Shown: positions 45,001 through 53,088, counted from the first letter of the stretch. The stretch: DNA of 64,000 nucleotides from Geobacter sp. (GCA_009684515.1 WKKS01000013.1:1-64000); one strand, 5' to 3'. The notes: generated by a model from the letters alone, not told the origin. Numbers and translations: made by a program.

Positions 45001-46647
45001 AATAATGCACAGGCTTCTGCGTATAATTCCGCCGGTTTCGAGGTTGCCCTCCACGTATTTACAAACTGCGCCGATTATACGCCGTTTTCACTGGAAGGTT
45101 TCTTTGTCGACCAGCTGAATACCTGGAATAATAACTACCCTGGCCTTCCGTTGCCGGTGACAAATCGGACACACTGCATTCCGTGGAGCGACTTTGCGAC
45201 TCAACCAGCTGTTGAGTTAGCTCATGGCATACGTCTCGATACAACTTATTACTATTATCCTTCAACGTGGGTCGGTGACCGGCCGGGTTTATTCACCGGT
45301 TCCGGAATGCCAATGAGGTTTGCTGATTCTAGCGGCAATCTAATTGATGTTTATCAGGCTGTCACACAATTGACGGATGAGTCTGGCCAGTCGTACCCCT
45401 TTACAATTGATACTCTACTCGATAGAGCAATCGGGCCTGAGGGATATTACGGTGCCTTTGTAGTTAACGCTCACACCGACACTGCTGAGTCCAGCGTATC
45501 TGATGCCATCATTAACTCTGCAATCGCTCGCGGAGTTCCGGTTATCTCTGCCAAACAGCTGCTGAAATGGCTTGATGCCCGCAACAGTTCTGCTATCAGT
45601 TCACTTTCCTGGAACGGCAGCAACCTGAATTTCTCGATCAATGCCTCTCAAGATGCGAATGGTCTGGTGGCAATGGTGCCGGTGGCTCTTGGACAAACCG
45701 TTACCAGCATAACGAATAACGGAGCTTCGGTGCTCTATACGTTAACTGCCGTCAAGGGTATTCAATATGCCCGCTTCCTGGCGACAAGCGGAACTTACAG
45801 CGTCATTTATGCTCCTGATGTCACATCGCCTGAAGTAAACAATGTCACTCCTGCCAACGGAATGTCCGGAATTATTGCAACGACTGATGTTTCAGCTACT
45901 TTCAGCAAAATGATGGATCCTGCGACCATCGGTGCCGGTACTTTTGTAATACACGATCCGTCGAACACCCTGGTTCCAGCTACTGTTGTGTACAATCCCG
46001 CTACTCAAACCGCGGTGTTGTCTCCCTCAATTACTTTAGCTAATTTGACAGCATATACTGCAACGCTCAAAGGAGCTGCGGGAGGTGTTAAGGACGTTGC
46101 CGGGAATCCTCTTGTCACAGATTTTACCTGGACGTTCACCACTGCTGCGGCGCCAGTCGGATCACACTCGATCTGGCCCGCCGATACTATTCCTGGAGTC
46201 GTGGACGCTGGTCCGGATGGTTCGGTGGAACTGGGGGTCAAGTTCCGCGTTGATAGTGCCGGCTACATCACCGGTCTTCGATTCTACAAGTCGAGCGCAA
46301 ATATCGGCACCCACGTAGGCAACCTCTGGACGAATACCGGCACATTGCTCGCATCGGCTGTTTTCGACAATGAGACCGCTTCCGGATGGCAGCAGGTTGA
46401 CTTGTCGCCCCCGGTGGCAGTTGCGGCAAATTCGGTCTATGTTGCCTCTTACCACGCCAATGTGGGCCATTACAGCGATGATCAAAGCTATTTCTCAGGT
46501 AAGGGGGTGGACAATGTCCCGCTTCACGCCCTGGCAGACGGTGTTTCCGGCTTCAACGGTGTGTACGCCTATGGCTCAGTCAGCAGTTTTCCTAACCAGA
46601 GCTGGAATAGTTCCAATTACTGGGTGGATGTGGTGTTTCAGCAGTAA
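39031..46647 (+). CDS. Giant secreted protein: DMFA-like, four DUF4082, BIG2/He_PIG repeats, putative NodB-like region
   Basis: The product has 2538 aa and is a longer relative of the preceding gene product. After a signal peptide come a DMFA-like region and an Ig domain to about residue 645. Three tandem units of DUF4082 + BIG2 + He_PIG follow (starts near 650, 990 and 1332). At about 1673-1850 is a ThuA/GATase-like segment (VLVVTSASNPFSGYYAEILR). At about 1915-2190 is a polysaccharide-deacetylase-like region with TGDDH (1932-1936), LHVF (H2008) and NAHTDT (H2148). A Big_5-type domain (2265-2375) and a fourth DUF4082 (2380-2538) close it. No PEP-CTERM motif is present. The start has G7 as ribosome site 4 nt upstream. 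The catalytic assignment is by motif only. Confidence 0.75.
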   Translation: MSVNKFRNFIMFVNMLLLVFVVSIINPSVALSSCVSPANAIEAENCKAGNPAGEWDISGAGDSSIQGFATDISVNKGEAVHFKIQTDALDYRLDIYRIGYYGGNGARKIATVHPAVSLPQLQPACLNDATTKLTDCGNWAESASWTVPADATSGVYIAKLVRSDTGGSSHIIFIVRDDAGGSDVLFKTSDTTWQAYNTYGLGYIEYPDYGYPSQKATKSSYNRPFMTRAVNSGLGAYNWFFQAEYPMIRWLEANGYNVSYFTSVDTDRRGAELLEHKVFLSVGHDEYWSGQERSNVETARDFGVNVAFFSGNEIYRKIRWENSIDGSGTPHRTMVCYNESNAPIPTDPADPPIWTGTWRNPTFSPPADGGRPENALSGTLFTVSDGPNELGISLEVPQANGRMRFWRNTAVASLAEGQKAVLGDRVVGYEFDEDIDNGFRPAGLIQMSSTTTPVAAKLLGNNINVAADIYLPGTATHVMTLYRAPSKALVFSAGTVHWSWGLDSQHDNGPSVPDSNMQQATVNLFADMGVQPVSLQPGLVVATASVDRTSPSSIITFPLSGSSLPVDISVTITGTASDNGGGTVGAVEVSTDGGTTWHPATGRENWSYSWTPTVSGSAVVLSRAVDDSGNLETPLPGTNVTIISTPSLTIWPATAIPVLTDAGPDNPVELGVKFRSDSNGYVTGIRFYKANTNTGTHVGNLWTSSGTLLATATFSNESTSGWQQLNFSAPVAVSANTVYVASYHTNVGHYSDDLNYFVNKGVDSSQLHALADGVSGVNGVFAYGATSNFPNQGWKGSNYWVDVVFNTAKPALSSISVTPYNQVVPTGTSLQFTATGIYSDGSTQNLTSQVIWASSVTSVATINNAGLATTLSAGSTAVSAKSGSVTGSANLTAQATPLVITTSSLPAARQYIFYSASLTGSGGTPSYAWSIEGGSLPPGLTINAATGVISGIPTITGNYSFTVRITDFANPGQIYTKSLSIVVAALANFTIWPATAVPAVADAGPDNPVELGVKFRADSDGFITGIRFYKAGANTGAHVGNLWSSSGTLLSTANFNNESASGWQEVNFSTPVAVTSNTVYVASYHTNVGHYSVDLNYFAGNGMDSPPLHALADGLSGANGVFAYGTTSSFPNQSWKASNYWVDVMISTTAPTPLTLSSITVTPANQTISTGSGRQFGATGIYSDGSTQDLTGQATWASSATGVATITSAGLATALSAGSTTISAKSGSVTGSTNLTVQATPLAITTASLSAATQNISYSATLAGNGGTPPYNWSIVSGSLPVGLTLNSSTGIISGTPSATGASSFIIRVTDSGNPGQTATRTLGVAVVALANYTIWPATAVPGLTDAGSDSPVELGVKFRADSDGFITGLRFYKANTNIGTHVGNLWSNSGALLATATFVNESASGWQEVSFPTPVAVTANTVYVASYHANLGHYSADLNYFTGKGMDSPPLHALADGVFGVNGVFSYGASSLFPNQSWKGANYWVDVVFNMTKPTLSSMFVTPSNQSIPTGTGLQFTVTGTYSDGSTQNLTSQAIWESSVTGIATITGSGFATALKAGVTTLSATVAGVTASTNLTVQSTPATITTLSFAGATQNIPYSVALAGSGGIPPYLWSIAGGSLPSGLSLNSVTGVVAGTPTATGTSNFTVQITDSSNPAQTSAKNLSITTGSGGPVLVVTSASNPFSGYYAEILRAEGFNEFAVSDILSISPALLSSYDVVILGEMPMTDSQVAIFSDWVVSGGKLIAMRPDKKLAGLLGLSDKSSTLSNGYLLVDTTGGAGFGIVSQSMQFHGVADRYTLSGASSLATLYADANTTTSDPAVTLTSVGLNGGQAAAFTYDLARSVVYTRQGNPDWAGQPRDGISPVRSDDLFFGNATFDPKPDWVDVNKIAIPQADEQQRLLANLIIRMNLNRKPLPRFWYFPRNLPAVVVMTGDDHSNGGTIGRFDSYLALSPAGCSVENWECIRGTSYIYPDIPASNSITYYSYPNVPINNAQASAYNSAGFEVALHVFTNCADYTPFSLEGFFVDQLNTWNNNYPGLPLPVTNRTHCIPWSDFATQPAVELAHGIRLDTTYYYYPSTWVGDRPGLFTGSGMPMRFADSSGNLIDVYQAVTQLTDESGQSYPFTIDTLLDRAIGPEGYYGAFVVNAHTDTAESSVSDAIINSAIARGVPVISAKQLLKWLDARNSSAISSLSWNGSNLNFSINASQDANGLVAMVPVALGQTVTSITNNGASVLYTLTAVKGIQYARFLATSGTYSVIYAPDVTSPEVNNVTPANGMSGIIATTDVSATFSKMMDPATIGAGTFVIHDPSNTLVPATVVYNPATQTAVLSPSITLANLTAYTATLKGAAGGVKDVAGNPLVTDFTWTFTTAAAPVGSHSIWPADTIPGVVDAGPDGSVELGVKFRVDSAGYITGLRFYKSSANIGTHVGNLWTNTGTLLASAVFDNETASGWQQVDLSPPVAVAANSVYVASYHANVGHYSDDQSYFSGKGVDNVPLHALADGVSGFNGVYAYGSVSSFPNQSWNSSNYWVDVVFQQ
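40977..44036 (+). repeat. Three tandem ~1.02-kb coding repeats (DUF4082-BIG2-He_PIG)
   Basis: Within the giant gene three units start near 40977, 41995 and 43028, each encoding TIWPATA ... NYWVDV (DUF4082), a TYSDGSTQ-type BIG2 domain and a putative Ig domain ending in NPGQ-like sequence. The DNA is also repeated: the 30 bases 42198-42227 are identical to 43230-43259, an offset of 1032. A fourth equivalent unit lies in the upstream gene (37970-38986), and a lone DUF4082 is at 46168-46644. Confidence 0.9.
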
Positions 46648-46667
46648 CACCAATTTCCAGTTTTTTT
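46632..46667 (+). terminator. Weak possible terminator after the giant gene
   Basis: GGTGTT (46632-46637) can pair with AACACC (46646-46651) around the stop codon; a run of seven T follows only after a 9-nt gap (46661-46667). The stem is short and the T tract is displaced, so efficiency is doubtful. Confidence 0.3.
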
Positions 46668-46710
46668 CTCTAGAACAGTTGACTTGTGCATACTAAAAAG
46701 ATCTTGAAAT

Positions 46711-46739
46711 TTGTGTGTAAAGTGGAAGTTGATTAATAT
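46711..46739 (+). promoter_or_regulatory. Putative sigma-70 promoter of the flippase gene
   Basis: TTGTGT (46711-46716), a 17-nt spacer and TAATAT (46734-46739) fit a housekeeping promoter, about 75 nt before the short leader ORF at 46814 and 97 nt before the flippase ATG. It was found by eye only. Confidence 0.4.
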
Positions 46740-46813
46740 TTTCAGGCAGAGGTTTGTTTCTACGCAGTATTTCGATAGATGAACCGGATCAGTCAGGTGA
46801 AACGGAGAAAACA

Positions 46814-46843
46814 ATGAACCGCAGTGAGTTTTTGAATGAGTAG
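46814..46843 (+). CDS. Possible 9-codon leader ORF overlapping the flippase start
   Basis: ATG at 46814 has a good CGGAG site 6 nt upstream and encodes MNRSEFLNE before TAG. Its stop region overlaps the flippase start (AATGAGTAG), and the flippase ATG itself has no strong site. Ribosomes that finish the leader could restart on the flippase, so the leader may couple or limit its translation. Coding evidence is limited to the site and the overlap. Confidence 0.35.
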   Translation: MNRSEFLNE

Positions 46844-48398
46844 ATCGGCCACACTTCTCCGTAACATTACCAGCAATTGGATTGGTTTCGTTGTGAATGC
46901 GGCAGTGACTTTAGCGCTGACGCCCTATGTGCTTCATGAACTGGGTACGGCGCGGTATGGAATCTGGATTTTAACCTCGAGTTTTATTGGATACTACGGG
47001 TTTCTGGACTTGGGGTTTCGCGCCGGGGTTACCCAGTACCTGACTCGCTATCTTGCGTTACGGGATTATGAGAGGGCCAGTGATTGTCTCAGCAGTTCGG
47101 TAGTTGTTCTTACGCTGTTGGGGTTAGTGATGACCGCGCTCAGTATTGTCGGCGCCTATACTGCACCGCATCTCTTCAGTATTCCATCAGGTATGGTTGG
47201 TGAGGCTTTCTGGTGCATATTAATAGTTGGTCTCAGCAGCGCTGTGCAATGTGTTTTTTCCCCATTTGCTGCAATGTTTACCTCCTTGCAACGCTTTGAT
47301 ATATCGAATTTGATCGGAATTGGCTCTAGGTTACTGACAGCGGCCGGTATTTTTGCCGCGCTCAAAACGGGTCATGGACTTATAGGGGTAAGTATCGCTT
47401 CCTGCGGAGCAAACGTGATCGAATTTCTGATCCGTTGGCGAGTGGCACTACGGCTTGCGCCCGAGTTAGATGTCACATGGCGACGGGCGAAACTTATCCG
47501 GCTGCGCGAAATTGCCTCATTCGGTGGATGGAATTTCCTTATATCGGTCAACTTCTTCATTTACCAGTATGTGCCCAATATATTAATCGGCGCATTCATG
47601 CCGATTGCTGCAGTAGGGCATTATGCACTGGCTACGGGTCTTTCGCGACAGGTCAATTCTGTCCTGAGTCCAGTCCCTCAAGTCGTCTATCCAGCAGCTA
47701 CAGAACTACATGTCCAGAATGATTTGAAAACACTCGAAAACCTGTATCACAAAGCTTCACGATTAATGATTCTGGTCATGATCCCAGTTGTTTTGATCGC
47801 TGCATTTTGGGCCGATGATTTTTACCGTTTGTGGATAGGGGAAAAGTATCTGAGCGGCGTCCCTTTTCAATCAGTTGCTGTAATATTCCAAATTCTGTTG
47901 ATCAGCACCGTAACATGCTTTTCTTCCAGTGTTGCCCAGCAGATTATAATGGGAACCGGTCGTGTGCGGCTGGTCTCGACATTATTGATAATCGGGTCAG
48001 TAATAAATCTGTCATTCAGCGTTATTCTGATTCGGCCTTATGGATTGGCCGGAGTCGCAGTGGCGACAGTTATAGCATCCGTACTGATTGACATGATTGC
48101 CATGCCTTTTATGCTGCAACGCGTTCTTGGCCTTTCTGCGAGCGCCTTCATTCTCAACTCTTGTATACGACCAGCGGCCGCGGGATTATTACAAGCAGTA
48201 ATAATGTACTGCATCAAGCTTGCAGGTCCTGCCGGAAACTTTACCTATTTGATTCTCCAGGGAACACTGGCAGCGGTGGGGGCTGCCGCGATTTTCCTTG
48301 TAATAGGACTAACCAAGGAAGAACGACACCGGTTTCTGTTTGAACCGTTGCGCCGAATAAGAAAAAATAGACTAGCCATTGAGTCTGTCGAACCTTGA
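46836..48398 (+). CDS. Polysaccharide flippase (Wzx/MOP family)
   Basis: The product has 520 aa with 12-14 predicted transmembrane segments. It starts RSATLLRNITSNWIGFVVNA and carries WILTSSFIGYYGFLDLGF and FRAGVTQYLTRYLA, the typical opening of oligosaccharide flippases of the MOP superfamily. It would move the lipid-linked repeat unit across the inner membrane for polymerisation. It follows a 188-bp gap after the giant gene and starts a new block of sugar-assembly genes. The C-terminal tail is basic. Confidence 0.9.
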   Translation: MSRSATLLRNITSNWIGFVVNAAVTLALTPYVLHELGTARYGIWILTSSFIGYYGFLDLGFRAGVTQYLTRYLALRDYERASDCLSSSVVVLTLLGLVMTALSIVGAYTAPHLFSIPSGMVGEAFWCILIVGLSSAVQCVFSPFAAMFTSLQRFDISNLIGIGSRLLTAAGIFAALKTGHGLIGVSIASCGANVIEFLIRWRVALRLAPELDVTWRRAKLIRLREIASFGGWNFLISVNFFIYQYVPNILIGAFMPIAAVGHYALATGLSRQVNSVLSPVPQVVYPAATELHVQNDLKTLENLYHKASRLMILVMIPVVLIAAFWADDFYRLWIGEKYLSGVPFQSVAVIFQILLISTVTCFSSSVAQQIIMGTGRVRLVSTLLIIGSVINLSFSVILIRPYGLAGVAVATVIASVLIDMIAMPFMLQRVLGLSASAFILNSCIRPAAAGLLQAVIMYCIKLAGPAGNFTYLILQGTLAAVGAAAIFLVIGLTKEERHRFLFEPLRRIRKNRLAIESVEP

Positions 48399-48441
48399 AA
48401 TATTTACAGTTTATTTTAAACAACATGAGAGAGATAAAATC

Positions 48442-49512
48442 ATGAGTAGCGTTGATATAGTTATACCTTGTTACAATTATGCCCGTTATCTCCCTCAGAG
48501 TGTCGCGAGTGCCCTTGATCAGGAAGACGTGGATGTTCGTATTCTTGTCATCGATGACTGCTCCAGCGACGACACCGAAAAAATCGGCCGACAACTGGCG
48601 GAGCAGGATAGCCGTGTGGAATTTCGCCGACATTCAGAGAACCGCGGTCACATCGCAACATACAACGAGGGGCTTCTTGACTGGGCGAAGTCGGACTACG
48701 CCGTCTTGCTGTCTGCTGATGATGCGCTGGCGCCTGGAGCTCTTGCTCGAGCGGCTCAGATCATGGACCGGCAACCCGGGGTGGTCATGACGTGCGGGAT
48801 GGGCCGTGTGCTCTGGGATGAAGAGAATTATGCCAGTAAAACCGAAACAATTTCGCCAGAATTCTGCTTAGTTCCAAGTAGGATTTTTCTTGAGCGGTGT
48901 TTCCTGATGGGAAATCCAGTCTGTACTCCCACTGCGGTGGTTCGTACCGAGCTCCAGCATCGTTTGGGAGGATATCGTGCGGATCTTCCACACAGCGGCG
49001 ACATGGAAATGTGGATGAGGTTTGCTGTGCATGGCTCCATAGGTGTCCATGGAGCTGTACAGGCGTATTACAGAAGACACAGCGCAAACATGAGTATTCA
49101 CTACGATAGCCAGTTGCTGGGAGACGTCAAGGAGGTTCTTCAGGCTTGTGAACTAATCCTTGCCCAGTGGGGCGATCAATTTCCGGAGTCTTCTCAATGG
49201 CGTGAGTCGATGTTACAGCGTGTCAGCGAAGGTTGTTGCTGGCTGGCGAGCACTGCTTTTGACAGAGGAGACAGTGTGGGGGGGCAGGCCTGCTTAGAAT
49301 TCGCCGAGCAGGTTTATCCCGTGATCAGGGATTCACACCAGTGGAGAAAAATCCGAGCTAAAATGTTCCTGGGAAAAACCTGTTGGCAGCTAATCAGGCC
49401 AGCATGGGAGCGCATTCGTGAATATCGCAAATCGTTATCAGGATTTGAGGCACGGCCCACTTCTCAATCGGACCAATTGACCGGATGGTGGCCTGAACCC
49501 CATGGTCGCTGA
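48442..49512 (+). CDS. Glycosyltransferase family 2
   Basis: The product has 356 aa. A GT-A domain starts VDIVIPCYNYARYLPQSVAS, with LVIDDCSSDDTEKIG and the metal-binding region LLSADDALAPGALARA; the later GDMEMWMRFA motif is usual for GT2 acceptor sites. It adds one sugar to the lipid-linked intermediate on the cytoplasmic side. The frame is open upstream to 48379, but ATG 48442 gives the canonical domain start. A run of seven G (49278-49284) lies in the coding sequence. Confidence 0.88.
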   Translation: MSSVDIVIPCYNYARYLPQSVASALDQEDVDVRILVIDDCSSDDTEKIGRQLAEQDSRVEFRRHSENRGHIATYNEGLLDWAKSDYAVLLSADDALAPGALARAAQIMDRQPGVVMTCGMGRVLWDEENYASKTETISPEFCLVPSRIFLERCFLMGNPVCTPTAVVRTELQHRLGGYRADLPHSGDMEMWMRFAVHGSIGVHGAVQAYYRRHSANMSIHYDSQLLGDVKEVLQACELILAQWGDQFPESSQWRESMLQRVSEGCCWLASTAFDRGDSVGGQACLEFAEQVYPVIRDSHQWRKIRAKMFLGKTCWQLIRPAWERIREYRKSLSGFEARPTSQSDQLTGWWPEPHGR

Positions 49513-49632
49513 TTTGAATGGTATCAGGGTTGATCCAGTCTTATCAGTCTGTTAAAAACCCAGAGTCTCGCTCCAAATAAGCGGATAAGTACAAATTTGG
49601 CAAAATGATCACAAATACGCCAGGAGTTGTGA

Positions 49633-50754
49633 GTGAAAAACATTCTTTTTATTAACTACGGAGAGAACTGGATAAGAGGCCAAGAACTCTGTTTAATCAG
49701 TTTGCTAAAGAACATCGACAAAGCAAAATACAATCCGATAGCCATATGCAATGCTGATCAATTAAAAAACGAATTAAGTAAGTCAGGAATAAATACATAC
49801 CTGACCGATATTCCGCAAATTTCTTATGAAGGCAAATATAGTAAATACGAAATATTGTCATACATAAAGGCTCTCTTCTTTTTTAGATCAGTGATAAAAA
49901 AACATCGGATTGATCTTATTTATTCAAATTCCGGACTGCCATCCCAGCTTGGCTATCCCATGGCCAGGCTGTTTTCAATTCCATTGATTACTCACATCCA
50001 TGCGCCTTACACCAAAAGATATGCGTGGATGTGGTTTTTCAAGTTTGCTGACAGAGTTATCTTTGTAAGTGACACAACCAGAAAGTTTATGGAGAAAAAA
50101 GTTAGGTTCAAAAAAACGGAAATGATTTACAACGGGGTTGATATCGAAAGATTTAAACCTGTTTCAGTGAAAAATGTATTCTTTAGAAAATCTCATGGAA
50201 TTAACGATGATGATATCGTAATAGGTCAGACAGGAAGCCTCATAAACAGAAAGGGGGTCGATCTGTTATTAGAAGCATTCGCAAGTTTGACTAAAAACTA
50301 TAATAATCTAATACTCGTAATTGTCGGGGATGGCTCTGAAAAAAATGAGTTGATTGAGTTGAGCCATAAGCTAGGTGTTTCTGACAGGATCCGTTTTGTT
50401 GGTGATGTAAAAAACTCGGAAATGTTTTATTCCCATCTTTTCGATATTAACGTTCTAGCCTCAAGAGAAGAGGCTTTTCCACTTACCCTGCTAGAGGGTG
50501 CCGCATGTGCCTTGCCCAATGTTGGATCCAACGTTGGGGGGATTCCAGAAATCATTGATGATGGAATAAATGGCTATCTCTTTGAGAAAGAAAGTGTACC
50601 GCAGTTAATCGAAAAGCTGGCTTTTCTGATAAATGATCAAACTCTGAGAAAAAACATGGGAGAATCAGGTCGGGAAAAAATGGAAAAAAACTTCAGCCTG
50701 GAAAAATATTCGAACAATATATCAAATGTTATCGATAAATGCTTGCCGGTCTAA
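49633..50754 (+). CDS. Glycosyltransferase family 4 (first copy)
   Basis: The product has 373 aa with a GT-B fold. The N-terminal domain contains the RGQELCLISLLKNI acceptor loop; the C-terminal GT1-type domain has IGQTGSLINRKGVDLLLEAF and the EX7E motif in REEAFPLTLLEGAA. It starts with GTG, with CAGGAG 6 nt upstream. The gene is distinctly more AT-rich than its neighbours 48442-49512 and 53118-57550, which suggests separate acquisition. The sugar transferred is unknown. Confidence 0.86.
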   Translation: MKNILFINYGENWIRGQELCLISLLKNIDKAKYNPIAICNADQLKNELSKSGINTYLTDIPQISYEGKYSKYEILSYIKALFFFRSVIKKHRIDLIYSNSGLPSQLGYPMARLFSIPLITHIHAPYTKRYAWMWFFKFADRVIFVSDTTRKFMEKKVRFKKTEMIYNGVDIERFKPVSVKNVFFRKSHGINDDDIVIGQTGSLINRKGVDLLLEAFASLTKNYNNLILVIVGDGSEKNELIELSHKLGVSDRIRFVGDVKNSEMFYSHLFDINVLASREEAFPLTLLEGAACALPNVGSNVGGIPEIIDDGINGYLFEKESVPQLIEKLAFLINDQTLRKNMGESGREKMEKNFSLEKYSNNISNVIDKCLPV

Positions 50755-50784
50755 TTTGATGTCTAGCGTTAGTGGGAAAATTGA

Positions 50785-51819
50785 ATGGAATTGAACATTC
50801 AACTTTATAACGATGAAGGAACGGAATGGGATGACTTTGTCACTTCCCAACTTGAAAGCACAAACTATCATCAATATGGGTGGCGTAAAGTCGTTGAACA
50901 GAGTTTTGGACACAAAACCTTTTACCTTGAGGCGCGGAACGCAGGCAATGACATATGTGGCGTATTACCGTTGGTTCATATGAAGAGTAGGCTGTTCGGT
51001 AATTTTCTTGTTTCACTACCCTTTTTCAATTATGGGGGAGTGTTGTTTAATGAAAGCAAGTTTGGGGATGCCCTGCTGAAACATGCAGAAACTATTTTGG
51101 ACAAGATTGGCGCCGACCATGTAGAACTCAGGCACATTTATAATCAGCAACATGATCTTGCGACTAAACAACACAAAGTGACCATGATTCTCGATCTGAT
51201 GAATGATGTGGAAACACAGTGGAAGGCGCTGGACGCCAAGGTGCGCAATCAGGTTCGCAAAGCCGAAAAAAGCGGATTGACGACCGTAATGGGCCACCTG
51301 GAATTGCTGGACGGATTTTACGAGGTTTTTTGCCGGAACATGAGAGATCTTGGTACTCCGGTTTATGGCAAAGAGTTTTTTCGGAATATCCTTGAGACTT
51401 TTCCAGATACTACCCGTATCATTTCGGTTACCTTGGAAGGCAAACCGGTCGCTTCGGGTCTGTTGACGTGGTTCAAAGATGTCCTGGAGGTTCCCTGGGC
51501 ATCATCGATAAGTGACTACCGGGAAATGTGCCCGAACAATCTTCTTTATTGGGATGCAATCAAATTCGCAATAGGGAACGGCGCCCGCAAATTTGACTTC
51601 GGGAGATCCACGCCAGGGGAGGGAACATTCCGTTTCAAAAAACAGTGGGGAGCGAAACCGGTGCAACTTTATTGGCAGTACTTGCTAAAAGACGGTGAGA
51701 AATTGCCGGAATTGAACCCCAAAAACCCGAAGTATGATTTGGCCATTAAGATCTGGCAGAGGTTGCCACTGGCAGTTGCGAACACATTTGGGCCTAGAAT
51801 TGTTAAAGACATTCCATGA
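50785..51819 (+). CDS. FemAB-like protein, XrtA/PEP-CTERM-associated
   Basis: The product has 344 aa. It has a FemAB/GNAT double-fold domain: TNYHQYGWRKVVEQSFGHKT at the N-terminus, KVRNQVRKAEKSGL in the middle and the C-terminal FDFGRSTPGEGTFRFKKQWG block, which is characteristic of FemAB-related proteins in exosortase loci. Relatives transfer amino acids or acyl groups from charged tRNAs; the substrate in EPS loci is not established. It sits 30 nt after the GT4 gene, and its base composition is closer to the EPS core. Confidence 0.86.
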   Translation: MELNIQLYNDEGTEWDDFVTSQLESTNYHQYGWRKVVEQSFGHKTFYLEARNAGNDICGVLPLVHMKSRLFGNFLVSLPFFNYGGVLFNESKFGDALLKHAETILDKIGADHVELRHIYNQQHDLATKQHKVTMILDLMNDVETQWKALDAKVRNQVRKAEKSGLTTVMGHLELLDGFYEVFCRNMRDLGTPVYGKEFFRNILETFPDTTRIISVTLEGKPVASGLLTWFKDVLEVPWASSISDYREMCPNNLLYWDAIKFAIGNGARKFDFGRSTPGEGTFRFKKQWGAKPVQLYWQYLLKDGEKLPELNPKNPKYDLAIKIWQRLPLAVANTFGPRIVKDIP

Positions 51820-51921
51820 CTACTCAATGTGTATTCATTCTCAAGTTCAAATTCAGACTATTGAGTAATCAACCGAGTAGCTGTAGATGCACAGGTTTAT
51901 AAAACTAAAATCGAGTGATAC

Positions 51922-53088
51922 ATGAACGTTCTATTTATTGAAGTAGCTTCTGATGGCACTGTAGGTGGGTCTCATACATGTCTGTATAACTTGGTAGGAC
52001 ATCTTGATGTGAATAGATATAAAATCCATGTTGGATTTTATCAAGCTAACTCTTATGTTGATAAGTGTAAAGATATTGGTGCTTCTATTCATTTAATTAA
52101 TAGAAAGCCAGTAGTACATGGGAATATACTGATTCGTAAATTCCGCAACTGGTATAGATTGATTTATATGCACAGGCAGGAATTGTCACATATCGTTGAG
52201 AGAAATAACATAGAATTGGTCATTTTAAATAATTCAGTCAAGTCATCAAATGACATCGTGAACATATGTAATAAAAAAAGCATTCCGATAATATCATATG
52301 AAAGGGGGCATCTCGAATATTCTGTTCTGGATATCAGGAATACTAAAGATATAGTAGCTTCCATTGCTGTTTCAAAGTCCATAGAAAGCAACATGAAGAA
52401 GCAAAATTATCATGCTGAAACTCATGTTATTTATGATGGTCTGCCAATACATGACAACGAAGAATATTGTGTTAATGTAAATGATGTTCGAATTAAGCAT
52501 GAGATTGGTCTTCCTGAGGATAGTATTGTCGTTGGCATCATTGGCAATATCAGGGAGTGGAAGGGACAGGAGTATTTTGTAAAGGCCTTCATGTTACTAG
52601 GTGAAAAATACAAAAACTTGTATGGGCTTGTAGTGGGTGGCCACGCGGCTGAGGACGAAGAATATTTAGAATCTATTAAAAATATCTCAAGAAGTTCCGA
52701 AGTAGGACTACGACTAAAATATCTAGGGTTCAGAAATGATGTTCCAGATCTTCTCAAGATATTTGATGTATTCATACACGCATCCATCACACCAGAACCG
52801 TTTGGTATGGTGCTTCTGGAAGCTATGTTCAATAAAGTACCTGTAATCGCAACCAATTTGGGCGGTCCAGTTGAAATTCTTGTCAACGGTGACTGCGGTA
52901 TATTGGTTCCGCCGCGTAACGAAAAAGCCATTGTTGAGGGAGTTGAAAAGTACCTTGATGATCCACAGTTTCGCAGTGAAATGGTAAACAGGGCATATAA
53001 AAGAGTTATAGATGAGTTTGATCTGCGAAAAACAGTCAATTTAATTGATGATCTGTTTCAAGACGTTGTTAGTAGAGCAAAAACCTGA
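51922..53088 (+). CDS. Glycosyltransferase family 4 (second copy)
   Basis: The product has 388 aa with a GT-B fold. GGSHTCLYNLVGHLD at the N-terminus and VGIIGNIREWKGQEYFVKAF, then EX7E in PEPFGMVLLEAM and GGPVEILVNGDCGILVPP in the C-terminal domain. The DNA is strongly AT-rich, like 49633-50754 and 57632-62130. It probably extends the repeat unit; donor and linkage cannot be read. Confidence 0.86.
   Translation: MNVLFIEVASDGTVGGSHTCLYNLVGHLDVNRYKIHVGFYQANSYVDKCKDIGASIHLINRKPVVHGNILIRKFRNWYRLIYMHRQELSHIVERNNIELVILNNSVKSSNDIVNICNKKSIPIISYERGHLEYSVLDIRNTKDIVASIAVSKSIESNMKKQNYHAETHVIYDGLPIHDNEEYCVNVNDVRIKHEIGLPEDSIVVGIIGNIREWKGQEYFVKAFMLLGEKYKNLYGLVVGGHAAEDEEYLESIKNISRSSEVGLRLKYLGFRNDVPDLLKIFDVFIHASITPEPFGMVLLEAMFNKVPVIATNLGGPVEILVNGDCGILVPPRNEKAIVEGVEKYLDDPQFRSEMVNRAYKRVIDEFDLRKTVNLIDDLFQDVVSRAKT

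Noticed and set aside
36038..46647. PEP-CTERM substrates among the giant proteins
   Set aside because: Their C-termini (KAFSIRVR and VDVVFQQ) lack a PEP motif, a membrane helix and a basic tail.
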